From: Sipunculus nudus
Taxonomy: Eukaryota; Annelida; Sipuncula; Golfingiida; Sipunculidae
Direction: 5' to 3'
Assembly (NCBI GenBank): GCA_026874595.1
Contig: CM049315.1
Coordinates: 69,325,916 to 69,389,915, forward strand
Length of the DNA stretch: 64,000 bases
The notes beneath the pieces are model-generated. The model saw only the letters and a program-made list of their open reading frames with translations. It had not been told where the DNA came from and did no database searches. Of the stretch, positions 9,741 through 22,779 are shown in pieces. Position numbers and translations under genes: made by a program. Within the stretch, counting starts at the first letter, position 1; every line of letters begins with the position of its first letter.

Positions 9741-9869
9741 TTTGGACTCTCATTCAAACTTTTTACTTTAAAGGTAATGTTTTTTCAGTGACGCAGGAAC
9801 TTTTCATCATGACTACTTTAATGTTTTATTTTCAGCTTTTAGATGTGAAGCGCAAATGGAGACTAATAT

Positions 9870-10765
9870 GTATTGAGTTATAGCGCTAAATATAATGAAT
9901 ATATTTACATTTACATTTACGTTATTAAGTTTTATAGTTTCGGAGATATGGCCCAAAAGATTATGTTGTTGTGTTCCGATTGCAGCGCCCCTAGCGGCCA
10001 TATCCCGAAAATAAAAAATCACTTCCGAGATATGTGTGACATAAGATGTATCAGTTTCAAAAGGATTCCTGCAAAACTGTAGCCTGTAGAATGCTATATG
10101 TAAGACACAAGCACCAGCAAGAAGGCAAAATTGAGGACAACTGACAGACAGACAAACTGAAAAAGCGACACAAAGTTGAGACAAGATGACTAGAATAAGA
10201 ATAAGCTATAGTTTATGTTATTTAGGTTTATAGTTTTGGAGTTATAGCCAAGAGATGATATGTTGAAGTGATTTATGTGAAGCGCCCCCTAGCGGCTATT
10301 TTCTGAAACTGAAATAAACTTTCGAGATATTATTGTATGCCATAAGATGTATCAGTTTCAAACGGATTCCATCAAAACTGTGGCCTGCAGAATGCTATAT
10401 GTAAGACAAAAGAACCAACAAGAAGGCGAAATTGAGGACAACTGGCAGACAGACAAAAATACTGACAAAATGACACAAAGTTGAGAAAAATGAATAAACC
10501 ATATTACGAAGAAGACACAGAGGATGAAAATGAGCTTATGTTTGTGAAGATAGGACCAATATTGACAAAGTAATGATGAAGATAAAATTTTTTTGACGTT
10601 TTTTGATGACCTTGATCTTTGACCTACGAATACCAAAAGCAAAAGGCTTCCAGGACTTTTTCAGATCGATTGCTACAAAATTGTAGCCAGGATAGAACTG
10701 ATAAAAAGACACATTAACACACCCACAAACAGACATACGCGACTGACCGACATGCTTGTCTAAAT
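9870..10765. repeat. Tandem array of about 290-bp units
   Basis: Two clear units (about 9915-10200 and 10205-10500) share 'cggagatat'-type words, 'gcgcccc(c)tagcggc', 'cataagatgtatcagtttca', 'gaatgctatatgtaaga' and 'acacaaagttgaga'. A third, more degenerate unit follows (about 10560-10760, 'caaaattgtagccaggatag'). Open frames within it are not conserved between units. No gene is supported. Confidence 0.7.
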
Positions 10766-12475
10766 CGAAGATTCATACCCCTAGGTTTACAATGGAATGT
10801 TCCAGATCATTGATATAAACTTGATAGAAAACCATACGTCTATTCATACGAATTCTTCAGACTGACCGAGTGCTACCTCTCTACAAGACATGTGGCGCAA
10901 ACTCCAACACTATTAGCTTATATTCATTGTAAACCGTTCCATTGATACATAACAGGGTCTTGTTTGTTCACAGTTATCGGATCGACCATTTCGGCTTTGC
11001 TTCTAGTGGCGACTAAATCACCAGGAAAAGGTTCAGCTTTGATGGGATATACAGGGCACTGTATAAAATCATCTTTTCTTTTTAGAATATAACCTTGAAA
11101 TGAATATTTATAAATGAGTTTATGGAGTTTAAAAATTTAAGAATACGAGCAGTGACTATGGTCGAAATACAAAGAATTGTGAAAATAAATGTCTGCACCA
11201 ACAATGACTATACAAAGCGTCCTCCCATAGCTACCGATTTTTTTTTATTCGAAAATTATTTTATTTGACATTCGCCAGGATCTGGAATGCTATTGTAGGC
11301 ATAAATGATAATAGAAAGCTGAATAATCGACCATTTTTCTTGATCTTTACATCCACCGAATCTGGACCGCTATTGTCGTCATAAATTATGAAAGATGGCT
11401 AAATAAAACATTTTTTTTGTTCTTTCATTACATCTGCCGAATGTTGTGGCCGGATAAAAATCAGCTGGAAGGTCCTTGACATTGTCAAGGATTTCTGCAG
11501 CCGATATTCCCTGCCAGATTAAAGAAAAAATAATCCGGCCGGCGGCACCCTCACATCTACCGTTCCTACCGATCGATTCGGAAATAAAATGGTAGATGGT
11601 AGGCCGGCTTAATATCGGTTCCCACTCACATTGGAAGAAAACAAGCTGGGTTCTCGCATAACACAAACTGGACTTCTCGTCTAGCAGTGACAGCATATGG
11701 TAACAGCGCATGTTCTATGCAACCAGATACACAATCAAAAGTGGTCGTGGGCTGCTGCAGAAACTCGGATCGACCCGTCAGTCCTTCCCTTCGATATTTC
11801 AGGTGAAATAAGTAGAAATTTATAAAACGTCACAGTTAATAATGTATGATCAAATGACACGCACCTTGTCGACTTCGGGCAAAAGCGAAGGTTATTTAAA
11901 GTCATTTAAGGAGCTTACTTAAACCATTGGTTTAATTTTAATTACTAAACTACCCAAAGCCCTCTTTTTCAGTAAATACATTAAACGTGTACTAAAACGC
12001 AATACACATGCAGGACAGGCACTGATGGGAGGCTTAATACCGAATCACACTTTGATATACCAACAAGCATTAACTGAAACCGTGGCAATGTAAATATTTA
12101 CCAAGAACACTTTTAAAAAGGGGAAACGTTTAGACTACAAGTAATGCATGTGGACGTTGTAAATTTGTTATTTCGTTATACATTTTTTTTTCAAAATATA
12201 CTCTGCCTGACAGCATTATGAATATGTTTTTGTCACAGGTAGAAATGGTTATAAAATAATTAATAATGTACATGTCAGTGGCCTTGTGCAAAGCCATTAA
12301 CTGTCTTTAATATAAAAAAAGGCGTATATGCAGGCTGACCAAGAAATTTGCTAACATGTTTTTTTAATAAAAAAAATGAATAATTACATACAGGTACTTT
12401 CCTTGGTGAAATCGGCGAAACGCGCAGGCTTGCAATGCGTCCCCGTCATTAGTCGGTGTGTTTGATCCTTCCACG
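10766..12475. other. Intergenic region upstream of discoidin gene 1
   Basis: No coding family was recognised. Around 11270-11450 there are two degenerate copies of an about 80-bp unit ('gatctgga.cgctattgt.g.cataaat'). A short hairpin ('tccttgacattgtcaagga') lies near 11474. The promoter of the discoidin gene should be in the last few hundred bases, but I see no decisive TATA box. Confidence 0.4.
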
Positions 12476-12753
12476 ATGTGCTGCCATTTGCTCGGCTTAT
12501 TCCTGATGTTAATGGGTTATACACCGAATGGTTGTCACACACACATCTTCACAGAAATCTTCCAGCAAAAATCAATAAAACTACATTCTGAAGCCGTGAT
12601 TACAACGGAAAGGGGCAAAATCATGTGTTTCGCTATATGCGGCAGGAGTTCCTAGTGTTCTGTCGGGACGTACCATCTTAATTCAAACATCTGTACACTT
12701 TATTCCAGTGATGTGGACTCAGACGGTGTTTGGGAGACAATATTTGTTAAAGT

Positions 12754-12806
<53 letters not shown>

Positions 12807-15745
12807 AGGGGGGGTGTCTACGATACTTTTCAACAATTGAATACATAATGAAAGAGCCAAAGGCAGCAAATTCGGATATAGTGCAGGTTAGGTGAATATA
12901 TGTGAAGAAAGTTGAGAGATCTGATTTGCCTCTTATGAACATATATTTCACCTATGAAACATGTTCTTTTGTTAATATCTTAAGTATCGCAAACGTCTTT
13001 TTTTTTGTTAAAATGTTTGTGGAGTTAGCCGCCTCCATTTTTATATCCTGTCTTATTTAATTTTTAATCTATGTTTGACTATCTGCCGAGTTCTGTTTTG
13101 GTTTGTGGCAGGGCGGTAGTTCTTGCTTCCTATCACATTAGTTTATATCCTGCTGTCACACAGGTCCCGTGTACACCGCACCTGTGTGTAATCAGCATCG
13201 ACATGTGCTAGGACATAACACTACCTAACACTCATCCGCCAAATATATTACCGCTCCTCAGTTTTGATTTGAACGCAGAACCTCCTGGCTTTAAATCGCA
13301 ACATCTTATCAAACGAGGGGCTACAAAAATAGAGATATGAAACAGCTGCGCATGATTGAAAAAATTCTCACCGTGATTCGATGAGTGTTTTCTCTGTAAT
13401 GTTATCCATTTGACAAGCTGCCTTCTTTCTTTTCAAGATTTTTTTGGTGTAGGTAACCGCCTCCCTTTTTTAATGATTGCTTAACTAAGTAGTATGTACG
13501 TGTACAAGTATGTACGTGTACATCTGCAGAGTTCCATTCAGGTTTCGGACAACGTGACAGGGGCATATATACTCTATTATCCTGGTGTCAACCAGGTTCG
13601 TTGTTCTACTCCTGCGAGACCTAGGGGTGTGTCATCCCCATTACTGGGTCATAACACCGAGGAACCACGAAAGGGCTAACTAGTTTGTGAGTGAAACATG
13701 GCTGTTGGGCACAGTCTCTCCATTAAGCTACAGAGCGCTCACCCTGGGTGGGGACCGGCCGTGAAAAGTCTCACCGCCTCGGCTAAGATTCGAACTCACG
13801 ATCTCCCGGCTTTGTGTCCTCCGCCCTACCCCTTAGCCACAGAAGCCGGGGCTGCCTTCTTTCTTTATTATCTTGTCTTCATTAAATATTATTACATAAA
13901 CCATGAAAATAAAAAAAAAAATACTTAGGGTTTAGTACGACGAGGTAAAACTATGACGAAATCAATAATATCGTAAAAATGTATGATTCAGACCAAATTG
14001 CTCATTTACTTTAAGATGCTAAACAGTGTTTAACGTGTTTAGTACAGTAAAACCTCGCTTACGACCCCCTCAGTTTGACGACCACCTCAAAGTTACGACC
14101 ACCTTTTCATGGTCCCGATTTTTATGCTCTTTAAATCATATTTGTAAACCTCAGAATAGCGGGCACCTCGGTTTACCGTTTAACGACCACTTCTTATGGT
14201 CCCAACGGGTGACCTAAATCTTAACTGTGCGACCGATAAGTACTGAGTAAACGTTGCTTGACCAGGGGTAGCGGGAGGTCAGGCTGAAACCAATGCTTTA
14301 CACCACTAATTAGTAAAGGGCAGTAGATGATACGAGTGTGGATCATAGATTATATCGTGTTCGCAGATGATCACACCGGGCCAGGAAAGTTTGCGTCACG
14401 CTCTCTTCTCTGTTATCAGGCCTGCCGGTAATTATATGATATTATTTTGCATAGGCCCCTTGCTTTGACTAACTCACTGGCTATTAATGAGTTATAATTG
14501 GTTAATATTTAATTCATCATTAGGTTAACTATTCAAAAACAGGTTATTTGCTGGGGAAAGTTTGAATTATACTCCTTTTTTAAGTATGAATAAATAAAAT
14601 TATACAAAACATATAATCTTTCTTCCCTGTCATATTATGTACAGTAAGGTGGAAAATATAATCGTGCAGTAATTCCAAATTATATCGAATAATTAACTGC
14701 CCCTCACAGAGCACTAAGAGTTAACATCGGAGGACCAGACGAGCTTTTTTAAGACCCTTGATATAGTCAAGTCTGACTTAAGCGACCACCTCGGAAGTAT
14801 GAAAACTTTATCGTGGTCCCATTGGTGGTCGTAATTCCGAGATTTTACTGTATAGATATATTTCATATCACAGTTTGCAAATGGTTGCCCAGTAGAAACC
14901 TGTGTTCTCTGGGTCTACCTATAATGTTCGTAATCTAATTGTCAGGTTGTCAGGAGCGAATTACTGCTGTCAATAATTATATGGGGAAAAAATTCCTTAG
15001 AAAGAAATCATCATAGTTAAATAGTGAAAAAAATTCAAATATTGTGTAGAAAAAGAATAAAAAAGGACCAGTATACAACTAAAAAAACTTAATTTTGAAG
15101 CCATTTTTCTACACTAAAGCTTTAAAGTCCGTTGAACTACTTTCCTGTTTTGCTTAAACTACTGGCATCAAAGCTTATAGGATTTATAGGAAAATAATTT
15201 TTTAATAGTGTATTACAATTATATTGGTATTATAATTCTGGTATCACAGAATGTTAAAATATTTGAAATTGTCCTCATTCCTGCGGGGTGCTAATTTTTT
15301 TCCAGATATATCGCACTTTGAAATTCGGTTTGACAAAAAGAATCATTTAATTCCATTTCGTCTTTCTTCTCTTTAATTATTTCATTTGCATTTCATTATA
15401 ATTTCCATTTTTGTTCTCTTTCTTCTGTCATTTTCTGTCTGCAAGATCTCCGAACTGACTGATTTTTCAAAAGCTTTTTGCACAATATGAATTCGCAATT
15501 GAAATAAGTTTGACCTTATTCCCAATCTTGTACACACCATATCTGCTTCCCCCCGGGGGGGGGGGGGGACCTTATTTTGCCCCCTTGACGATTTCATACT
15601 AGTTTTTTTTTTATTTTGCATTTGAAAGTTAGAGTAGAATTTTCATGTTCCATCGTAAACGTTGATAATATAATTCTATCACCTCTGTGTTTTTTTTTGT
15701 ACTTTTTTGAACTTATTTGACTTATTTAAAATATCGAAAATTTAA

Positions 15746-15789
<44 letters not shown>

Positions 15790-16339
15790 TATATAAATAG
15801 ACGGTTAAATCTTGTGATGTAAAAGTGTTTGTTAAACTTGCAAATAGGAATACTGTAGTCCACGTATTGCAGTTATTTAAAGGAGAATATAAGAATGGGA
15901 TTTTTTAGTTTACAGTTCTCGTTACTATATAAATATATTGTTACGGCGGACCGAACGTCTCTCTCGCTAGTGAAGCATGCTTTTCTAGCGAAGCGGTTGG
16001 TACGCCGGACTTGTGCGCCATCGACATGGGTCCGAATCCCGGATCGGCCCGATATTTACCCCTTAAAATTTATTTTCGTAACAAAATGGAGGCTCGTCCA
16101 ACGTGACGGTAAAACTTTGTGGCCAAGGGAATAAGCTCACCAAATTGTGACTCCTGGGAAATTTAGGCTGTTCTGATAGCAGAACGCTCTTAAGAGGGGG
16201 GTGTGTTATGGGGTGACATAAAAGCGGACCGAAGCTTGCTTTTCTAGCGAAGTGGTTGGTACGCCGAACTTGTGCGCCACCAACCTGGGTTCGAATCCCG
16301 GATCGGCCCAGAATTTTCCCCTGAATAATTTGTCTTCGT

Positions 16340-16381
<42 letters not shown>

Positions 16382-18985
16382 TAACTCGTCTTTTAAATGT
16401 CCTCTCACTGCAGGTATCCACAGGACCAAGAGCCGCTGGTATGTATATTGTGTAATATGTGATTTAATTAATTATATATGCTTAAATACGGTACGTTTAC
16501 AGAAAAATTCTCGCCAGTCTGCAGCCTCATATAGGCATCTAAAAACATGGTAATTTTGTCCACACCTGACATGCTAGCTGGCTAAAAATAAAAGCACAAT
16601 GTCGAGGATAAATCACGATGATTCCAAAGACACTCGTTCTAGCGTGAAAGATTTCTTCTGTTTCAACTTTGTGCACCATGTTTTGAGTAACACATACATG
16701 TACCTATTCCTGTAGAGTCATTTATTGTTAATCCTTACAGCAAGTGGCCTCTGTAAAACTTCTGTCTCGGCCCTGGGAGTCGGTGACCCCGGTATTATCC
16801 CCAACTCCGCCTTCAAAGCCATCAGTGAATACAACAGTGACTGGGATGCCGCCAACGGGAGGATCTGTGAGGGTTGTAGAGGATGGTGCACCAGAGACGG
16901 TCGGCTCGCGATACCCGGTAAAGACTGGTGGCAAGTTGACCTGGGCCAACCCAGAGTAATTCAGAAGATAGCCATACAGGTAAAATAATCCACCAGGGTG
17001 TATATAATATATGCGGTTTACCTGATGTCAAAATATTATTCTCATGTATCTTTATGACAATCTTTGGTACAGTAATCAGGGATGTTTATAGCGTTTTACT
17101 TCTTCTATTACTGACGCTCACACCAAATTGTCCAGCCCTGGAAATACACAATTTTTGTTTGAACCGTCCGGATATAAATGAAAGTCGTGTATGGAGGGTT
17201 TCTTTTAAATATTATTGCAAAAATTCTAAGTTAATTAAACTTAACATTTATTACTAGCTTGCGACAGATGGTTTACCTGTATTTATAATTGTTTAATGTA
17301 TACACTACAGGGTGTGGTCTTCTCTCTTCGTCGATTCTGGATCAGTCGTTTTAGTCTGGCTTATAGTGAAGATGGCATCAACTGGACTAGGTACAGAGTT
17401 GACGGACAGAAAAAGGTTATGAGTTTTGTACAGTCTGTTAAACAGGAAACACATTACGCCATAAGCTTTCTGTCTTGAACTGTCGTTTTAATAATTGTTT
17501 GACAGAAATTATAATACACGTCCTAAATTTAAAGATTCTAATTAGTCATTCGAAGGAACGAAAATTACCTTTTCTCAGGTTTAAAAGTATGGAATTTATT
17601 TTGTCACCAACAAGCTCAAACTATTAATACCAGATAAGTTCAAAGAACTCTCTCACATATTTGACAAACGATCTGTAAGGGTGAAATTCACTGGAGGAGC
17701 GATTTCAATTTAATGCAACAATTTTATTTTAAATCTCCGACTCTTGTATCATTTAAAACTAATTTAAAAACGTATCTCTTTCGGCAAGCTTTTGGTTATA
17801 AATGTGCGTATTTTTTTTTCTTATGTCAGGCACAGGGAGTAGATTTCCATGGAATTGTATGTGGGTATTTGTGTGTGTGTGTTTGTGAATTGCGCTGTGA
17901 GTCTGACCATCGGAGTATTGGCGCTTTATAAATACTATTATGTTATTATTATAATACTGTAAATACTATATATTAATACTATAAATACTATATATTACTA
18001 TTATTATTCTTATTATTATTCTTATTATTACTATTATTATTAACTACTGAAAGAGGTTTTAAAATACTTAGGATCCCGGTATTAACATTCATCCTGTGTG
18101 TAAACGTCCTAAAACCATGCAATGCCGATAATACAAGGGTCGAGGCCGTTTAAATTGGTCTGAAACCCTCAAGGATTGTACCGGCTGAAAAAAGGGGGGG
18201 GGGGGGTAGTTCCGGACCCCCTGGACCCCCTTCGGTCCGATTCTGCTACTGACGAGGTATGCATATTTCCTTTTTTTAGGAACAGCTTCCTTGCCTTAAA
18301 ACATACATTTATTTCATCTTTCATATCTTCCTTACACCAAATTATACTTCTCACAACAATAATATATGTAACCAATCAAGGATATTCAAAAATCTGAATG
18401 CCCCGCGTCCCATTACGGTTCGCAAATGTAACCATCATGACTGACCAGATCTTCAAGATAAACATACTAAGGTATGCATTTCTTGCCATGAGCACAGCGC
18501 CACAAACTAAGTGTTAAACATTTGTACATATCTGAATGAGACAGTATTCCACTGAAAAATCTATATTTTAATTTAACTTTTAGAATAAAAACAAACAAAA
18601 AACAAATGAGCCAACATTCATCATCTCATTTGATACATCCCCTTACCAAGACAAAAAACCCGGTTATCGGTATATTAGTTAGTGTCATATATCACAGGAA
18701 GCATGTATGTCAGCGACCGGTCATGAAAAATGGTGTGTGGAATATTTAGTCGGAGGATAAGTTTACTCAGTGCTTGTTTTTGTAAACTGTCACACTTTAA
18801 TATAACATTAAACCTGGTTTTAGGTATTTGCTGGAAACGTTGACGCCACAAGCATTGTGACGGTTCCTCTGCCAGTTGCCCTGGAGACACATCATCTGCG
18901 CTTGTGGGTTGAGTCCTACCGTTGTACCGCATGTCTTGGTGTGATATGTGCACGTTTTGAGCTTTATGGTTGCCAACCCTTCTGA
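12476..18985 (+). CDS. Secreted PAN/apple-like + F5/8 type C (discoidin) protein, copy 1
   Basis: Five exons: 12476-12751, 16414-16438, 16741-16979, 17311-17415 and 18824-18985 (stop TGA), all with AG acceptors and GT donors and compatible phases (0, 1, 0, 0). Exon 1 encodes a hydrophobic signal peptide ('HLLGLFLMLMG') and a Cys-rich PAN-like module. Exon 2 is a 25-nt microexon. Exons 3-5 form one F5/8 type C domain: 'GIIPNSAFKA', 'WWQVDLGQPRVIQKI', 'FSLAYSEDGINWTRYR', 'FAGNVDATS' and 'CARFELYGC' just before the end. The product would be 268 residues and secreted; discoidin domains bind glycans, lipids or collagen, so an extracellular recognition role is inferred. An in-frame TAG (12653-12655) replaces the Trp conserved in copies 3 and 4, so this allele is either non-functional or recoded. 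The donor after exon 4 is GTTATG, weaker than GTAATG in copy 4. Confidence 0.8.
12758..12802. repeat. (AG)n microsatellite next to exon-1 donor
   Basis: A GA dinucleotide run starts within 10 bases of the exon-1 splice donor of copy 1 and is followed by a G run. The same arrangement occurs in copy 4. Confidence 0.9.
13571..13855 (-). mobile_element. tRNA-derived SINE in intron 1 of copy 1
   Basis: On the minus strand the head starts near 13855. It has a tRNA-like A box ('gtggctaaggggtagggcgg', 13821-13840) and a B box ('gagttcgaatc', 13787-13797), followed by about 200 bases of unrelated body ending near 'accaggttgacacc'. The pol III promoter boxes are visible. The head has lost tRNA folding, so it is a SINE and not a tRNA gene. 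Confidence 0.7.
14043..14852. mobile_element. Non-autonomous pogo/Tigger-like DNA transposon
   Basis: The left end is 'tacagtaaaacctcgcttac' at 14043 and the right end is its inverted match '…gagattttactgta' ending at 14852, giving TA target duplications and CAGTAAAA(C/T)CTCG inverted repeats. Subterminal 'acgaccacc/ggtggtcgt' words also pair. There is no transposase frame in the about 806-bp body. It sits in intron 1 of copy 1. A related fragment is at 26444. Confidence 0.75.
15749..15786. repeat. (AT)n microsatellite
   Basis: Simple TA run in intron 1 of copy 1. Nearby, 15551-15569 is a C/G homopolymer-rich stretch. Confidence 0.9.
15938..16346 (+). mobile_element. Paired tRNA-headed SINE-like repeats
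   Basis: Two direct copies (about 15946-16084 and 16225-16343) share 'gcttttctagcgaag.ggttggtacgcc' (A-box-like) and 'gggt(c/t)cgaatcccggatcggccc' (B box), and both end in 'ttcgtaacaa'. The block begins with 'ttgttacgg', so the outer ends are inverted ('ttgttacg'/'cgtaacaa'). The copies are separated by about 140 unrelated bases. This looks like a dimeric SINE or two linked insertions within intron 1 of copy 1. Confidence 0.6.
16345..16378. repeat. (AT)n microsatellite just upstream of the microexon
   Basis: TA run ending about 35 bases before the 25-nt exon of copy 1. Confidence 0.9.
17560..17790 (+). pseudogene. LINE 3'-terminal fragment in intron 4 of copy 1
   Basis: The frame near 17730-17800 reads 'SPTLVSFKTNLKTYLFRQAF', the terminal signature of CR1/L2-like LINE reverse transcriptases. 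Upstream bases carry degenerate related sequence. It is a short 5'-truncated remnant, followed by (TTA)n. Confidence 0.6.
17930..18050. repeat. (TTA)n / ATACTATAA simple repeats
   Basis: Degenerate 'aatactataaatactatat' units pass into TTA trinucleotides; probably the 3' tail of the LINE fragment. Confidence 0.7.
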
Positions 18986-19542
18986 TCAAGAACCTCGCCG
19001 AGAACAAACGACATTTTCATACCAATTTTGATCTAGTTTGGTCATATACCTATCGAGTCGTTGTGTGGACTTGCTATAATATAAACTAGTACACTTGTGT
19101 TAGATGCTATATTTCATAATAATATATTCTAAATAACATGAAAAGTCGTCAAAAGATCCAATGCCCACCTTTGAGGATTTTGCGCATCAAATTTAGTATT
19201 TAATCCATTTACAAGGTATAGAATGAAAGGATTTAAGCATACATCATGTAATCTCAGCTCTTTACACTTTGCCTCTGAATGCTATTGTAGCTGTGGTAAC
19301 ATTTTATGGCTGTGTCCATTACAATAATGACAGAACAACCCGATTTGCTTTGTACATACATCAGTTGTTATGATGCATGTTGTTTTGTGTATATATGTAT
19401 TTCAAGGGGTCTGAGATTGAACACACTTCAGTGATTGTCAAAGTACTGTAAAAAAAGAATCCCAACTTATATACATGGCGCAGTCGCTGAAGCACAATTT
19501 CCTGTCTATGTTATACATACCCACCCACAAACACCTACATCT

Positions 19543-19581
<39 letters not shown>

Positions 19582-22500
19582 GTCAGTAATAGTTGTTTCA
19601 TTTATATCAACGTTGACACTGCAGGAACATTTTGATCAGTGATCCTATTTTATCGTATCGATCAATTATTATCACTATTATCAATTATTATTATTATTAT
19701 TATCGTCATCTGCGCGTGTGATTTTTATTATGATTATCATTTATAATAAATTTGGTCGGTCTGTATCGATCAATATATCGAGAAATTTCTCCTGTCAAAT
19801 TAAAAAAAAAATGATTAATAAAATATATTCAGTTTGGTAAAATTCACAGAAACACGTCAAGATAGTATTCACTATTGTTACGCCATATGTAACGTACAGC
19901 CGATTACTTGACAGGATTGAGCGTGACATGTTTCAGTGAAAAGACCTGATCTCTCTCACTTGTATGCGTGTTGCCTGTGACTAAATGCTTTTTTGAAGGC
20001 CCTTCGTGCCAAATTTAGTCTTTCTTTGCTTGAAATGAAATAGTGAAAAAGATTTTTTTTTATCTTATTCCTATTATAATATTATGAAAAAATACCTAAT
20101 AAATTTAAATTTAAATATTTTCCAAACCCTACTGAAATCATATATATGTAGACATATTACGATTTCTAAGAGTTTTTTGGGTTAACTCTTTCAGATTTAA
20201 CTTTTTCGAATTAAGGTGAGATATATATACTGTTCATCATCACCATCATCTTCTTTGGAATTTTTTGTGTTCAAATTGTAAGATTTATTTTTTTAATTGC
20301 AATCTGAGTATGAAAAAAAATATTCAAACCAAGATATAAGGCTATTAAAATAACGATGTAGAAAACATGGAATCCGAATAAAAAAACATCATACGGCAAA
20401 TATGATAAATAAAAAATCTGGTTTATAATATAATAATTGTTAATATTACATGCATGAGGATTTACTTTCACAGCTTATATTCTACTAAATCTCTGAGTTA
20501 CCTGTATATATCCTACGAAAGCTCTATTAAATTATGACGGCACGCCTTCCGCATATAATATCTGACCGCTGTAACTATAACCCACTAACACAATATTAGA
20601 AGGCGACAATATTTACAATTTGGTAATATTCTGTATCACGCGATCTCAGCTTTTCATATACACAAGAGCACTAGATTTTATATGTAATGAGATCTCAAAG
20701 ATGCACAGGGCCCCCCCCCCCCCTCTAAATTTAGTTTCTGCAATAAGGTCCTTATTTTTTCTTACACACCTACAATATTAACTAAATACCAACATTTACA
20801 GAATATATGGCAATTTTAGTGACAATAACATAGTGGAAACATGGTAACACAGCGGACACATCAACCTTTCCACGAAGCAACTTATGAAGTTATGGATGCA
20901 GAACCCAACCAGGGGCGGATACAGGATTTTAGAATAGTAGGCGCCGAGGGGGATGGGAAATTCCCTCCCACGGTGTAGAAACATTTTGAAAATACAGGCT
21001 ATAATGGCACAACATTAGGCAGTTTAAAAGGCATCATGATGCATGTCTACTAGGTTACCTTTCTGTACACTGAGTCACTGGTCTCTACTTCTGAAATCGC
21101 AAAAAGGTCGGTTATTGTATCTAAATCCATATAACCTATAATAAATGGAACTTTAATGGTACAAGGAGCGGGTTACTGAAATCTACCAGTCATAATACAA
21201 CCTGTACCGCCTTTAGCAGGAAGAACTATGTCTATGCGACAACTGGGTTACCAAAATTATTTATTCTACTATGAAAAAATAACATAGCAGACATAGTAGA
21301 CCTTTTCCCATATACCATGTTCCATTGGATTCCTGGTAGGTTCATTTACCACCCACCAGACCTCAATAACTTTTACGAAAATTGAACTTTTCTAAAGTAA
21401 TCTGTACAAGATAATTCCGGTTGCATGATCTAACAACATCAGTGACTTTATGGACATTGAGTAAAAGTATGATCTTCTTTTCTTGTACAAGTCCCTGAGG
21501 AACTTCTGCATTCAGAACAAAAATGTAGCTTCAACTTTTTTTCATAAATTCTTCAGGCGCCACCAGGTGACTATCCAAATGTAATATCAGGTATACTGGC
21601 AGGTTTCATGGAACTAAAACGTCAGGGTAACGTAGTGGACATTACCATGAAGGACAAAGAGTAAAACCCCTGTTATAAACATAATTTTCAGAGTTCATTG
21701 ACTGCAAAAGGGTTGCTTTCACAGGGGGTACTGTAATCTTCCCAGGAAAGGGCAATACAATATTAAAACACAACTATTTTTCAATTTAGGGACCCCTGCA
21801 AATAATTTTGCGGTTGTCGGGACAGTAACTTATTGGATATTATAGAAGCATCATTCACATATCTTTGAGTCACTAAAATCTGAGAATGTCTGAGATGCAC
21901 AACAAAACATCTCTATATTAACCACTTTTCTCCAGCAGAGAGAATATAGGTATCTCTGAATTCATATAATAGGTCCAGGATGCAGTTTATTGAAAATGTT
22001 TATCATTTGTCTGAAATGATCCATTTGATTTGCCTATGAAGAAAAACATGATTGATAGCTAGTTGAACTCAGGGGGAGGCACTAAAACATGTCTGCATAA
22101 TCTTTCGGATTATTTTACCGGAGGGTCTGCATTGACATATGCATGAAAGTCATATTTTTATTGACGACCACAGCAGTCTGAAATTACATGCCTGCTATTC
22201 AGCATTAACTGTTGGCAAGGATTTTACATTTAGCCTCGATCTGAGTTAGGTAAAAAAAAATCTCGTAAATTCATGCATCATCCGAATTCCGAAGTCATAA
22301 TAGCATTATTTTGACCATCTATAGCACCTATAGACATATTTTGTATTAGGACCTTAACCATACCCGCCTCCACATATCCCAAATAAACTCTTAAGTGGCC
22401 ATCATTATAATTTTATTGAAAGTTATCGTAGACAAGAAGACAAAACAGGTCGGATCTTGCCGTTTTGGCCTTTTAATTTGTCCTACTCAAAATGTCATCA

Positions 22501-22779
22501 CTTCATTCCTGTCAGTCTTCACTTCCTTCTCTGAAATACTACAACAACGTTCGGGAACAATTCGTATTTTCACTCAAAGAGATTGAAAAAAAGTACACAG
22601 TTTGGCCGGTCTGCATCTAGGTCCGCATGTACATTGCGTCCTTTAAATAACAAAGGTATAGAAAAATCACTGATAGTGTTTTCTGAATGTACAGAATTCA
22701 GATTTTTTTCTGACAAAGTAGCATACTTTATGTCTAAAGGCCTTTCTTACCCCAACTCCTTGCTTTGCTTTTTTGAGCA
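18986..22779. other. Intergenic region between copies 1 and 2
   Basis: No gene is supported. It contains an (AC)n run at about 19543-19575, (ATT)n near 19680-19705, a C homopolymer at 20710-20723, and 'aggggcggatacagga' near 20911, which is a transposon-end-like word. The remainder is AT-rich with only short random frames. Confidence 0.5.

Noticed and set aside
13787..13840. A functional tRNA gene
   Set aside because: A and B boxes are present but the cloverleaf pairing is lost and a long SINE body follows. The same holds for 15946-16343.
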